Source: Pterobdella sp. o SKG-2022 (taxonomy: Eukaryota > Annelida > Clitellata > Hirudinida > Piscicolidae). From it: a stretch of DNA of 64,000 nucleotides. Of the stretch, positions 33,401 to 45,100 are shown piece by piece. The stretch is taken from assembly GCA_964035795.1 (NCBI GenBank), contig OZ038321.1, positions 14,935,971 to 14,999,970 on the forward strand, given 5' to 3'. How positions within the stretch are numbered: the stretch's first letter is position 1; each line of letters begins with the position of its first letter. The notes beneath the pieces were generated by a model. The model saw only the letters and a program-made list of their open reading frames with translations. It did no database searches and was not told the DNA's origin. The position numbers and the translations under genes are program-made.

Positions 33401-36400
33401 GACGTCGAAAGCTTCCGAGTCATTGCTCTTCCACAATTGCAATCAACTAAACGTTTCTATATGCCCAGCCACTGAAAATTACGATAAGGTGAATTTCAAA
33501 TACTATAGTTTTTTGTATGACACGTGAAAAGTTTGAAATAGTAGATTCATAACGATAATATCACATGAATTTGTGCGCTTGTGTGTTGATATCTTTGTAG
33601 TTGATTAATTTTAAACATAAAAGTATTGAAATTTGAGAGCTTGATTCCTCCTGCAGTTCGCCATGGTAGTGTACAACCCCATGGGACACAGTGTTGACAC
33701 GTTCGTGAGGTTGCCAGTGGTTGCCAACAACTTCCAGGTGTTTGATGGCGATATGAATGCTGTACCCTGGCAGGTTGTTTTAATCTATTTTTATAATATT
33801 TTACATAGAGGTTCGGTCACTTTTGAAGTCGTTTCAACAACTTTGTTAATGTTTTCAATGAATAAAAATTATTTTTAATAAAAAATTTAGTTAGTACATT
33901 TTTTAAATGTTGGAAGTATTGCGAAAATTTTCATCAAAAAGTTTTTTGTTATAGAGAAACAAATAAAACATTATAATATAGTGAATCAAGTTAAACGCAA
34001 AAGAATTGAGTAGTATGAAGATGATAAGTTTTCAATTAAGATGAAAAGGCTTTGTAGCGAGTTTAAACTTTAATGGGTGAACTAAGGTGCATTAATAAGC
34101 ATATATTCAAATGTTTTAACGACAAGAGTGAATTTAAAATTAGGGCTTTAGTATATATGCTTGGTAAATACATGAAATAAGGATATTATTAACGATGAAA
34201 TAAATGTTTTTATAACAGAATGGTTATCAAAATTCATTGTAATAATGCAAAAACTAAATAAATGACGAATTAGCATAATTTTGCTCGACTGCGTATATCG
34301 AATCATTATGTGAACTTAAAATTTTAATTATGAAACTTTTTAAAATTGAAGAAAAACTAAAATTAATGGAGAAATTAAATGGAATTATTAAAACAATACA
34401 AAACTATCCAATATTCACATATAAATGATTGACTATGACTAAAATAAGTGTAAAAATGTAATGAGTCGAAGATAAATAGGGCTAGACAGTCTCAGGTTTT
34501 ACAGACCTAGAACACGTGTTTGTGACACAAGTCATCAAGCTTGTAAGTGAGCTGGTCTGAGTGGACAGTCACTTGTTTCTTTCCAATTTTTCAAGTATAG
34601 TTTTCTCAGAAGAAGTTTTTCTCACTCAAACATAAATGCAAATTTTTGTCGACATAATCGATAATTTATACTTTTGAAAAATTTCAAAACGGTTTTCGAC
34701 GAAAAACTCTAAGTGAATCTAGTTTATATTGTATCGTTGACCCGCATAGCTAAGCTAACAGAGCATTAGACTAATTATCCAGAGTTAGCGAGTTCAATCC
34801 CGCGTGGGCCGACAATTAGGTACACAAGGAGTAACGCTCTGTTAAAAATCTTTTGAGCTAGAAAATTTCCAAATATGGGGCGATTAATAGTCGATCTATA
34901 AAAAAATACTGTTAAGTGAACAACATCTCGGTGATTTAAAAAAAAATTTGTTCTCATTCTAATGTACGTTTATATTTGAATCCCCATTATAAATTCAAAG
35001 ATTATATATAAATGTGCTTCAAAATTTAATTTATTTTTATATTACTTTATACTAATTAGATGGGTGAGGTGGAGGAGTTGACGAAAAAAAGTTACACTTA
35101 CAAAATATTTGGCAACGCTGAGAATCAGTTAATCTTTAAAGCAACAATTCCCGCCCTAGGCTTCAACACCTACTTCGTTTCAACAGATCCAACAGGTTAC
35201 TTGGAAATTTACAACCAATTAAAATATTTTTGAACAAAAAATATTATAGTTAAAAAATATAAAATTAAATTTTCATTCAAAGCTTCACGTAAGAAGCCGG
35301 AAAAGATAAACTTCAATTTCCAAAAAGCCATTGTCATAAAAAACGAGGTTGGATTGACAGTTATTAATAAGTAAATGCTTTTAAAAGCTTTTGGGGCATA
35401 ATTATACCTATTTAAAATTTTTGGAAAGTTAGACTTAAATTTGATATTTAAATCTTATTGACATTGACAGTTCTACAGACTGACCTTCGATGGAGGCTCT
35501 GGCTTGTTGAGCACCATTGAGAACTTGGAAAGGAGCATAAAGATCGATGCATCTCAACACATGCTTTTTTACACACCTTCCACCGATGGCTACAGCAGTT
35601 CTGGAGCGTATGTGTTCCATCCCGAAAAACCTGCAGAACCTATTAACAAGGGCAGAATAGATGCCAAAGTGTTGAGGGGAAATCTGGTGGAAGAAGTGCA
35701 CCAAAGGTTCAGTGAGAACACAGCTTTGGTGGTGCGTCTGTACAAGGGGGTGAGGCACATCGAGGTGCAATGGTCTCTGCAACTACCCACTCAAGAGTCA
35801 GTCCTTTGAGTTTATGTGGTTTTTATTCATCGGAATTTTCCGTGATTTCAATTTAACTAGCATTTTATAATTGAAAGGTCAGCATACGTCTTTATCGATT
35901 TGAAAATAAGATAGCGTGAAAGTTGAATAAACTGTTACTGAAACTATTTTTTTTATAAAATCAAAATAAATTTCAGACCAATGGAAATGATAACCCGATT
36001 CAAGACATCTTTGGAGAGTGGCTCTATCTTCTTCACAGATGCCAATGGTCGTCAGATGATGAAGAGAGTGTACGTGATTAGTTATAATCATGCTCATTTC
36101 AGCAAGCTTCATATTGAAGCCGGTTTAAACTGATATGGTTTTTTCAATTATAAATTATTTTTAAAGGAGAGACTACAGAAAAAGTTGGAACTTTCATTCG
36201 AACGATAGAATATCTAGCAACTACTATCCTATCACCAATCGCATTTTTATACAGGTTTTTTCAATTAAATTGCATCTTTTGAACTAATGTTCATTAATTA
36301 GTGTATTTCGCTTTAAAATTGTTATAGTTTAAAAATTTCATAACAACAAAACATCCTGTGTAATATATTCATTTCATGGTTGAAATGATACGATAGAACA

Positions 36401-38471
36401 GTATCAAATGAATTAACAGGACAACAAAAGGAACCTACAGTTCACAGTGATGTCTGATCGCTCTCAAGGAGCTAGCAGCCTCAAGAGTGGCCAATTGGAA
36501 CTCATGGTTGTCACTATTATACTATATATGTGTCACTTAACTAGGTCGGCTTTTAGGCCTATATATGTCACTTAGTTACTTAGGTCTATATATGTCATTC
36601 AATGTTGAAAGGCGCCAAGCATCATCTTATCATCGCTAATGTTTAACAATAGCAATATTCGAAATGAATTAATTTTGATTTTTTAATATTTGACTCAGAG
36701 ATATTATGTTTTAATTGATTCAAAGTAACTATCAAATGCCGTAATGTTTTGAATTTATAATTAGGTTTCCATTATTTATTATGAGGGTCAAACCGATCGA
36801 GTTAATATTTATTAATGATACTTTAAAACTATGGTATTTATCTAAATGGAAGACCGCAATTTTTTTAAGTTTCAAAAAGGAAGTACTTAAGCATCAAAGA
36901 TAAAATTTTTACTTCAGAATTTTGTATTCTCAAAAGTTTTAAATGATATATTTTTTTTTCTCATTTATTTATACGTAAAGACTAAGTAAAACAGTTTGAA
37001 TAAAACATTTCTACTACAACAAACAACGAGTTATATTAAACAATTTGCGATGCTTTTCTTGATAATGCCGATTATTTTACCAAGAATTAGATATATTATT
37101 TACTTTAATCCTGTTTTGGTACGAATGTTGTACATAGAAATATGTTTGCCATTTAAATGTTTTCACCGTGAAAGAGTTGAATTTCTGTCGAAATTAGTGA
37201 TTTAAATTCAATGCCCATTCATAAAAAATCTCTGAACAATTGCACATTTGGGGAGGCCATACAAAATTTCGCTGAGCTCATTATTAATCGATAAGCTCTT
37301 AATAAATAATATAATGCCTTTCAAAAAATACCGAAGCCATTGATTTTTTTCGTTTATATAATTGAAAAAACTTATAAATTTCGTTTTAGGCCAAATGACT
37401 GTCGCTTCTAAGAAGGAAAATTTCTACACAGTGAATAAAATGTTTCTATAACTACTTTTATGCAGCTAGATCGTAGCTCGTTCATGGATGACGGCTTAGG
37501 AGTGGGGGAAGCCCTCATGGATGAGGATGGGGATGGCAACAGGCCGGTGTCCAAAGGTGGGGCCCTCCAGGCTTTCAATTTTTAATTTTTTTGGACACTT
37601 CAAAATTTTTCAATACTTTTTTAAATCTCATCAATAAATTTTTGCGCAAAATTGTCAACTAATCAATAAATTTTAACGATTTTTATTCTTTATAGGCTGT
37701 CACTATATTACACTGGATACCATTGAGAATTCTCGTTCACTGCATAGAACATTAAGTCAAGAACTTATTTACCGACCTCTTTTAACATTTTTACCCGATT
37801 TGTCTCTACAAAATTTCAAATATACCAAAAAGGTGTGGTTATAGTTTTATTTAATAAATATTTATGTTCCATGAATGATTATTACTATCCTAATTTTCCC
37901 ACCAACAGTGGAGTGGTTTGGTGGAAGAGAGGTTGCCAGCCAAGGTGCACCTGTTGACGTTGGAACCATGGCACAATAACACACTCCTTCTCAGACTCGA
38001 ACACTACTGGGAACGATCAGAACTTGAGCATGCTTCTGATGCTGTAGCTGTGTCCCTTAAGGTCGAATATTACATTTCTATTGCATTGTGTATGGTGTAT
38101 TATAGCTTGGATTAATTGTAATTTTAGACATTTATTTTTTATATTTTTTACCGCAGAACTTGTTCAAGCCCTTCAGTATTTTATCAGTGGAAGAACAAGC
38201 ACTCGGTGGCAACCAAAATATCGATAAAGTTGACAGATTAGTGTGGAAGGTGAATGGAAAAGGAGAAACTAAACCAAGTAAGATTTTTGTTTCAATACTA
38301 TACAATTTAATGAATTTACGATTAAGTTTACTGGATTGATATGGTGAAATGCCACATGTGTAAACAGAGATAAACGAGCACATGAGGGGAGTAGAGAGGC
38401 CTGATCTAGTGGTGCATCTGACATCCATGCAGATCAGGACATTCGTTGTTTTCTTAAACACTCCCACTTGA
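30440..38471 (+). CDS. lysosomal-type alpha-mannosidase, GH38 (copy D, complete, 24 exons)
   Basis: Hydrolyses alpha-mannosidic bonds of N-glycans using zinc. Exons: 30440-30923, 30992-31141, 31222-31415, 31540-31645, 31892-31983, 32057-32128, 32332-32448, 32564-32770, 32843-32915, 33037-33076, 33218-33287, 33369-33488, 33657-33773, 35060-35195, 35283-35347, 35471-35796, 35977-36069, 36167-36254, 36420-36506, 37466-37556, 37696-37832, 37909-38061, 38157-38277, 38368-38471. The sum is 3243 bases, 1080 aa plus stop, with every phase matching. Zinc/catalytic motifs: HTHDDVGW (His146, Asp148), nucleophile in [12 protein letters not shown] (Asp262), and LQHHDA (about His507-508). The end has the family motif MQIRTF. 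ATG 30440 follows an in-frame stop. Residues about 24-46 form a hydrophobic signal-anchor-like segment. The loop after HTHDDVGW is about 8 residues short. Confidence 0.92.
33774..35059 (+). other. large intron 13 of mannosidase copy D
   Basis: The longest intron of the gene (1286 bases), AT-rich, with one tRNA-like element near 34739-34811. Nothing else recognised. Confidence 0.6.
34739..34811 (+). repeat. tRNA-Ile(AAT)-like sequence, degenerate (pseudo-tRNA or SINE head)
   Basis: 73 bases fold roughly as a tRNA. The acceptor GACCCGC pairs with GTGGGCC (one A-C mismatch, one G-U). There is a D-arm-like AGCTAAGCTAACAGAGC. The anticodon arm TTAGA-CTAATTA-TCCAG has the loop triplet AAT. GAGTTCAATCC resembles a B box. 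Each of the acceptor, anticodon and T stems carries a mismatch and the T loop is 6 nt, so a functional tRNA is unlikely. A tRNA-derived SINE head is possible because similarity to tRNA stops abruptly after 34811. Confidence 0.4.
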
Positions 38472-39156
38472 ACATTGATATTTTATTTTTTGCGTCGGGT
38501 AATTGGGTTCTAATTTATTCGATCTAATTTGTACTTAACTTGTTATTTTTGTGGTAAATAACGATCATTGATAAAATATGTAGGATAACATCTAGTGATG
38601 AGTCAAAGCTGATCTTGTTACACTGTATTATATAATGTGTTCATTTACTTTTTATGTCTTCAATTTAGTCATTTAGTTTAAAAATTTTACGTATACAAAA
38701 ATGACTGTTTTAGAAGTTTTAGTCACGTTAAATCTTCATATATCATGTGTAATTCGCTATATTTTCAAATTTCTTTTCCATTAATTTTCTATTAAAAGCT
38801 TAGTAATTTAAGCCACACGTAATACCTGGTATGGGTTTATGTACATTGTTTATGTTCAAATAGTTTGTATATTTTTTATTGAAGTTTTACAGAACTGCTT
38901 TACAGCATTGTTTAGAATGTCTTCTTGAAGGCTTTTCATCAACCATTTGGAACTTTAAATTTATTTTTATTGAAATTTAGTTCAAACTTTTGATAATTTT
39001 TGGTTCTGATATTCAGTTTTTTAAGCATCCTTAAGCACTTAAAGATAGATTGACCAAAAATATACTGCTTTGATAATTGTTATAGTTAATTTGATAATAA
39101 AGAATACAAAAAGTTCACAAATTTATTTAAAATTGCATATACAACTAATAAAAAAA
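38472..39156. other. convergent intergenic region between copy D and SPB1
   Basis: 685 bases separating two 3' ends that face each other. AT-rich with several AATAAA-like strings. No exon seen. Confidence 0.6.
39122..39127 (-). terminator. polyadenylation signal of SPB1
   Basis: AATAAA on the minus strand, 30 bases after the TGA at 39157-39159, a good distance for 3' end formation. Confidence 0.5.
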
Positions 39157-42100
39157 TCATCTCTTTTTCCCGTTCGCTTTTCGTCTGGTACCTTGGTAAC
39201 CGGAATTTTTTCCTTTCTTTCCAGATTTTCCGGATTTTTTTTCACGGTCTCTTTTTTTGTTATCAGCTTTAAGATCTTTCTTCATCCTGGGATCCACCAC
39301 CTTGAACCTTCCTTTGACTCCCTTAGGCCTCCTCACACGCTTGCCAACCCCTTTCTTGCCCACCACATATGTGATTTCCTCCTTCTTCTTGCTTTTCAAC
39401 AAACCAGCTTTCTTATATAAGCTGTGAAAATGTAAATAAAATTTCACCCTCAAAGTAAAATTCATGATGAAGATCAAGCGCATAACAACTACTATCGTAT
39501 ACAAGTCGTTTCGATGTGAATAGATTAATTTGATGCAGCTATAAAATTTCAAAACTCGAACTTCATCATAAACGCTAGGTAAATATTATAAAGAATACAT
39601 GATAATACACTATTGATAAAGCTGAACAGATCTAACTCTTTAGTCTGCTTCAACTTCTCATCTTCGGGAATGTCCTCACCCATGGCTTCAACCTTCTTAC
39701 GCACCTTCTCCAGCTTCCTCGCCATCTACTCGTCAAAATCATCATCATTTTTGAATTATGAAAATATATTAATAACCAAACGGTTCAATAAGATGAAAAA
39801 CCATTCCAAATATCAACGAATTAAGCTTATATTTATGAATAATGGGTGAGTCCCCCTTTAAATGAAACAATGGAAAAAAAAACACACCCTCTTCTTCTTT
39901 CTCGACTGGGCCTCAGCCACCTTCTTGATTGGGTTTGCATTGATGGCTTTTTGTTGGCTTCTGTAATATTCTACTTGCTCCTGTTTTGTAAAGTTTCGTT
40001 AATCTCGTTGATAATATTTAAGATCAATCAATCAAATCTTTTTTTATAGCCATTGGGACAATGTGTAAATAATGCTAAGAGATTCATAAAATTACATAGC
40101 TTTTTGTATAAACATACAAACGCATATAAATAATGTTAATCTCCAACGAAGACATAATGATGACTGACTTTTGTGACTGGAAGTTGCTTCCTGGTGTGTT
40201 TCATTTCATCCTGCACAAACCAGTCAGGTGCCGAGTCTGTGCCATATGTGAATCTGGGAAAGTTAACTTGAAGGTTATTACTGTTTCCATATATGGAATG
40301 TAAATCAGCCTAGATTTGAAAATTATGTACATTCATAAAAAGATAATATATAAAAACAAATGTTACTGCTTCAAGGAATAAAACAGAAACATGTTCGCTA
40401 ACGTTTTATGATAAGGCTAAACTTATCGAAAATTAAAGCTTTTGATTCTCAATAAATGTATTAAAAATTTCTCTTATTTGATGTTTTTCGTTACAGAAAC
40501 ATGAGTTATTATAGAATGTATGGGAATGATAATAACCTATTGTAGGACATTTCAAGGATCTCCCTCTTTCTCTTCTTTGAGCTGGCAATCTCTTCTCCCA
40601 GGGCCAATTCCATTGGAGTCAGTTTCACCACTGTTTCAATGTAGCATGCTTATTTATATCACTTCGAATATTCCAAATGATCAAAAAAAATTTCAACGTT
40701 GAGTACACATTAGAATTTTGTATTTTATAATAAATTTAATTCAATAAAATAAATTTTTTTATAATGAGTACAACAATAAAAATTTTAACTTTTCAAATAC
40801 ATCTTAATATACTTATAAGCAATTATTTAACAATGATTAACGTCGATTTATGAGAGAAATTTAGTACATTTATTGAGCTCAAGATCCTAACGTATTATGG
40901 TTACCGAAAATTTTAGCTATTTTTGCTTAATAAATGTACTAAATTTCTTTCATAACTCAACGTTAAACATTGTGAACAATACAAATTAACTCTTCAGACG
41001 ATAAAACAAGTTAAAATTATAAGCTCTTTTTTTTAAATTAATATAAATATTGTTAATAATAATAAGATCAGAAAGCTTATAATTATAAGAGCAAGACCTT
41101 TCTTTTTCTTCTCCTTAGGCTCCTCCTTCTCCTCCTCTTCATCATCCTCACTATCTGACACTTCTTCTTTGTACTTCCTCTTCAGCTTGTTCCATGCCTC
41201 ACCTGTGTACGCCGTCCATTATTGATTGTGATAAAAAGTATTCATAGATGGATCAAAATTAGCTTGATTTTAATATTATACTAACAGATGATGATAAAAA
41301 TAATATATAAGCTCACCTTCATCGTCGTACAGAGCAGTGTCATCCCTGTCAAAAGTGATTTTATTTGAAGTTTTTTCGACCTCAACTTCCTTACCACCAC
41401 CACCATCATCCTCTTCGTCCATATCTGCATCATCATGTCTGAATTCACTGCCTGTATCCTGGTCATTAGCATCACGATGTAACAAACATACAATCAGTAA
41501 TATAAATTTTCAAATGTCTAGTTTGATTTATACTGTTATAAATAATTATATCATCCAATAAAAAATAAATAAAATTCCAGAGAGAAGAGGCTTGGCCATT
41601 AAAAAAACTAATAAACATTAATTTAAAAGCTCACAAACACCTTTCTGAGCTTTGAGAGGTTGAAAAGGTCGGGATCGTCAGTGACTCCCAGACTGTCACC
41701 AGGATGGATCATGTCCAACGCCATCTTGTCTCTCAACTTCCTCTTCTCTTTCATCACCTTCTTCCTTTTCCTGATTCGTTTTTATAATTGTTACCAAGAT
41801 TAACTATTGCACTAATAATATCTTATTATTAGAATGTTCTATACTGTTCCAAAATGTTCCATTTTCTACATTTTTTGAAAATTTTCTATACACTAATAAT
41901 AACTTATTATTAGAAGGTTTTATACTGTTCTAGAAAGTTCCATTTTCTATGTTGTTCTGGAATGTTCTAAATTCTACATTGTTTTAGAATATTCTATTTT
42001 TTAGAATATTCTTAATCTATAGTATATAAACAGTTAGAAATTTCATACTTGTATCTTTTGTAACCCCTACTTGGTTATTAGATTAATAAAATTTTTTGAA

Positions 42101-45100
42101 TCCATTGTGGTTTCGTTACAAGAAACACAGCATCAAGGATTACTCAAAAATTGCTGCTCATATAAAACGAACAACCATTGATGTCGAAATGATTAAAAGT
42201 AGGATATAAGTATAAAATGCGACATCAAATGTAAAATGCAGACCTCTTCTTGTCCTTCAGCAACTCCACCCTCTTCTCCATCACATCCTCATCATTCTTA
42301 CGAAGCTCCTCCTCCACAGAATCCATATCACTCTCGTGTTCCTTTTCCTCATTTTCTTTTCTGCCAGTTTAAAAAAATTCCCTTCAAATTATAATTTTTA
42401 AACTTCAATAGTTCAGTATGAAAAATTTTGTTGAAAACTAAAATAAAAAATATTGAATAACAATCCCTATAAATGTTGCAAAGACATCAAATTAAATATC
42501 CTTTACAAGGGTGTCAGATTAAAAAATCTCTAAACAGCACAACACCAACATCTGTCCGTTTTCTTGTTTCTTGATTGCTTGCAAATGTTGGTGTATCAAC
42601 TTTCTCCAAGTAAGAAGCCCTCTGTCATATGCAGAATTTGAATGACAAATTGCATATCAATCAGTATAATTTTATAGTATATAGCTTAAATTCTTGCTAG
42701 CAACCGCTAGTAACATGGAAGGTTTTCAAAAAAAGATCACAGCCAAATATAGATCGCCACGCAATATTCAGCAGCATTTAATTGATTGATCCTACTTGAT
42801 ATCCTTCTTGCCCAACACCCTGATGTCCTTGCAACACTCCTTGACTTCTGTGGTAGTCGCTTCATGCTGCTTTATTTCATCATCATCCAATATTATCTGT
42901 TGTGTTTCATTCAATTCCATTAGCTTTGCTATTTACTTTTAGTCTATAGTGCAAATTAAGTTTAATGATAAATTTATAAAACAAAGAATGAAATTAATTA
43001 TTAAAAACTGTTGATTCCAAGTTATTCACATTTGCATAATAATTGTTTCACAATACAAAAGCTTATATATGTGGTCTACAAACAAAAATTGGTTCAATGA
43101 ACTTCATAATATATAACAAATATTTTAATTCTTTGAGCCAAACATAAATATTCAGATCATCACCATCATCATTTTTCCCTTTTCCAAGGGGTCACTGACT
43201 TCTTTCCATGACCTAACCCTTTCCTTCCATTTCACCCTGTTGTAGCCATCTTCAAGAACTAATCCAAGCCCACGACAAAGGTTTTCCATCATCCCTTTCC
43301 AGGTTAACCTTGGCCTTCCCCTTCCTCTACTACCTTCAACCTCAAACTTCAACGCCTGCTTGACACAGTCATCATCCCTTTTCCTTACTACATGACCCAG
43401 CCATCTCAAACTCTCTTGCCTCACCACTTCAAAGATCGTACTATCAAACCCCAATCTAACCATCAACTCCTTTGAACTCACACCATCAGCTACCTGCACA
43501 CCACACATCATTCTAAGCATCCGTTTTTCTGCTCTTCTCAAAATACTTTCTTCAACGGATCTTACTACCCAGGTTTCCGAGCCATATGTCATGACAGGCC
43601 TCACACATGTCCTATAAATTTGATGAAAACACAAAACGCACAGCCTATATTTATTACAAGCTCAAGGATGTTACGGCTTCCATACAACAACGTTTCCATG
43701 GAAGTCAGTAACGTTCTTATATTTGTACCTCCACTTGATAATGTAAGTTCATCTTAAGAAAAGCTTCGTGAAATAACTTTCAAGTGTTTTCCTTTGAATA
43801 TAACAAATACGAACTGAACCTGAGTGCAATGCTTGAATAGCTCCAAATAGTCATCACTGGCGACAAATGTTGATGCATTCAGGGGTTTTTGATGGGTGAA
43901 ATCGCCTTCCTCATACCCATCCTTGCGTCTTTCAATGAGATTGTTGCATTTTATAGAGAATGGTTTTAAAATAAGGTATATATTTGTACGGTAAATTTTA
44001 ACGCTATATAAAAGTATCAGGTAAAAGTTGAAGTTGGACCAACTTGTTAACTTTGGAAGGATGGATGATATTGATAGTGGGAGTAGAAGTTTCTTTCTCA
44101 ACTTGTTTGAAAACATGTTTCGGATCAAAAAACTTTGGATCCAACACATCAGGTGCCAAAAATCCCAAACACACCACAAAGATCTCTGCAGACTCATTCC
44201 TAGAGGCAAGTGGTTTAGTGGCATGTACCTTCTTGAATAGTTGATTGAAGACCCATATGAGACTGAAGTAATCAGTGGATCTGAAGATTTTTGTGACAAA
44301 TGAGCCTCCTTTTGATAAGAACTTGCATGCAAGTTTCAGAGCCTCCAACGTTAGCATGGCTGTTGAGGGTTTGGATTTCATATTGTTGTTTTTAATTGAA
44401 TCTCATGTTCATGGATTTTGAAAGCAACTTATAGATATATGGTTTTATACATACAACGAAACTTTATTAAGAAATCATTAATACTTGGAACACAAAAAAA
44501 ATTTTTCATTATATTCTCCCTTAAAAAACACTCCAAAGTGATTCATAAACCAAATTTTATCCATTTCTATCCAAAAAGCCAATCTCAAAAATAAAATTAA
44601 ACATACAAAATAAAAGCTAGCATATTTTATAACCAAACTAAACACAACAACACATTAATATTAAAACGTTGTTATGTAACCAATATACAATATGAAAAAT
44701 CAGCCAACACTGTTGATAGGCATCATGCACCCAGTTTTTGCCCACATTTGGTGCCCCATCATTCAGTACTAGGTCTGCCTTGTGGTCAGGAAGCAGCTTC
44801 TTCAGTTGCTGTTATGGTGTTTGTTTTTATCATTGGTATCATTATATAAAACAATTATAAAGCAAAATATGGAATTAAACGGCATATAACAAATCCTGAT
44901 ATGCACCTGTCTGCACTTATCAGTGGTGATATCAGCCTGGAATGTGATGACACCTGGGATGGGCTTGATGGTCACCAGATCAACACCTGCCATGCATTGA
45001 GCTTAATGTATAACAATATAAAAGCTTTGTATAATCTTCATGCAAGTGGATTTTTTTAACTTTTTATTTTAAAAATTTTTATTACAACTCCATTTATCAT

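Noticed and set aside
34739..34811. functional tRNA-Ile gene
   Set aside because: Mismatches in acceptor, anticodon and T stems and a short T loop; kept only as a tRNA-like element.
36530..36620. short array of TATATATGTCACTTA-like repeats
   Set aside because: Three imperfect units within an intron; too short and divergent to call a CRISPR or satellite.
37018..37205. 69-codon plus-strand frame in intron 19 of copy D
   Set aside because: AT-rich hydrophobic chance frame with no splice-site fit.
42821..43140. possible extra SPB1 exon between exons 6 and 7
   Set aside because: Exon 6 ends and exon 7 begins in phase 0 and the protein joins smoothly ([10 protein letters not shown]), so none is needed.
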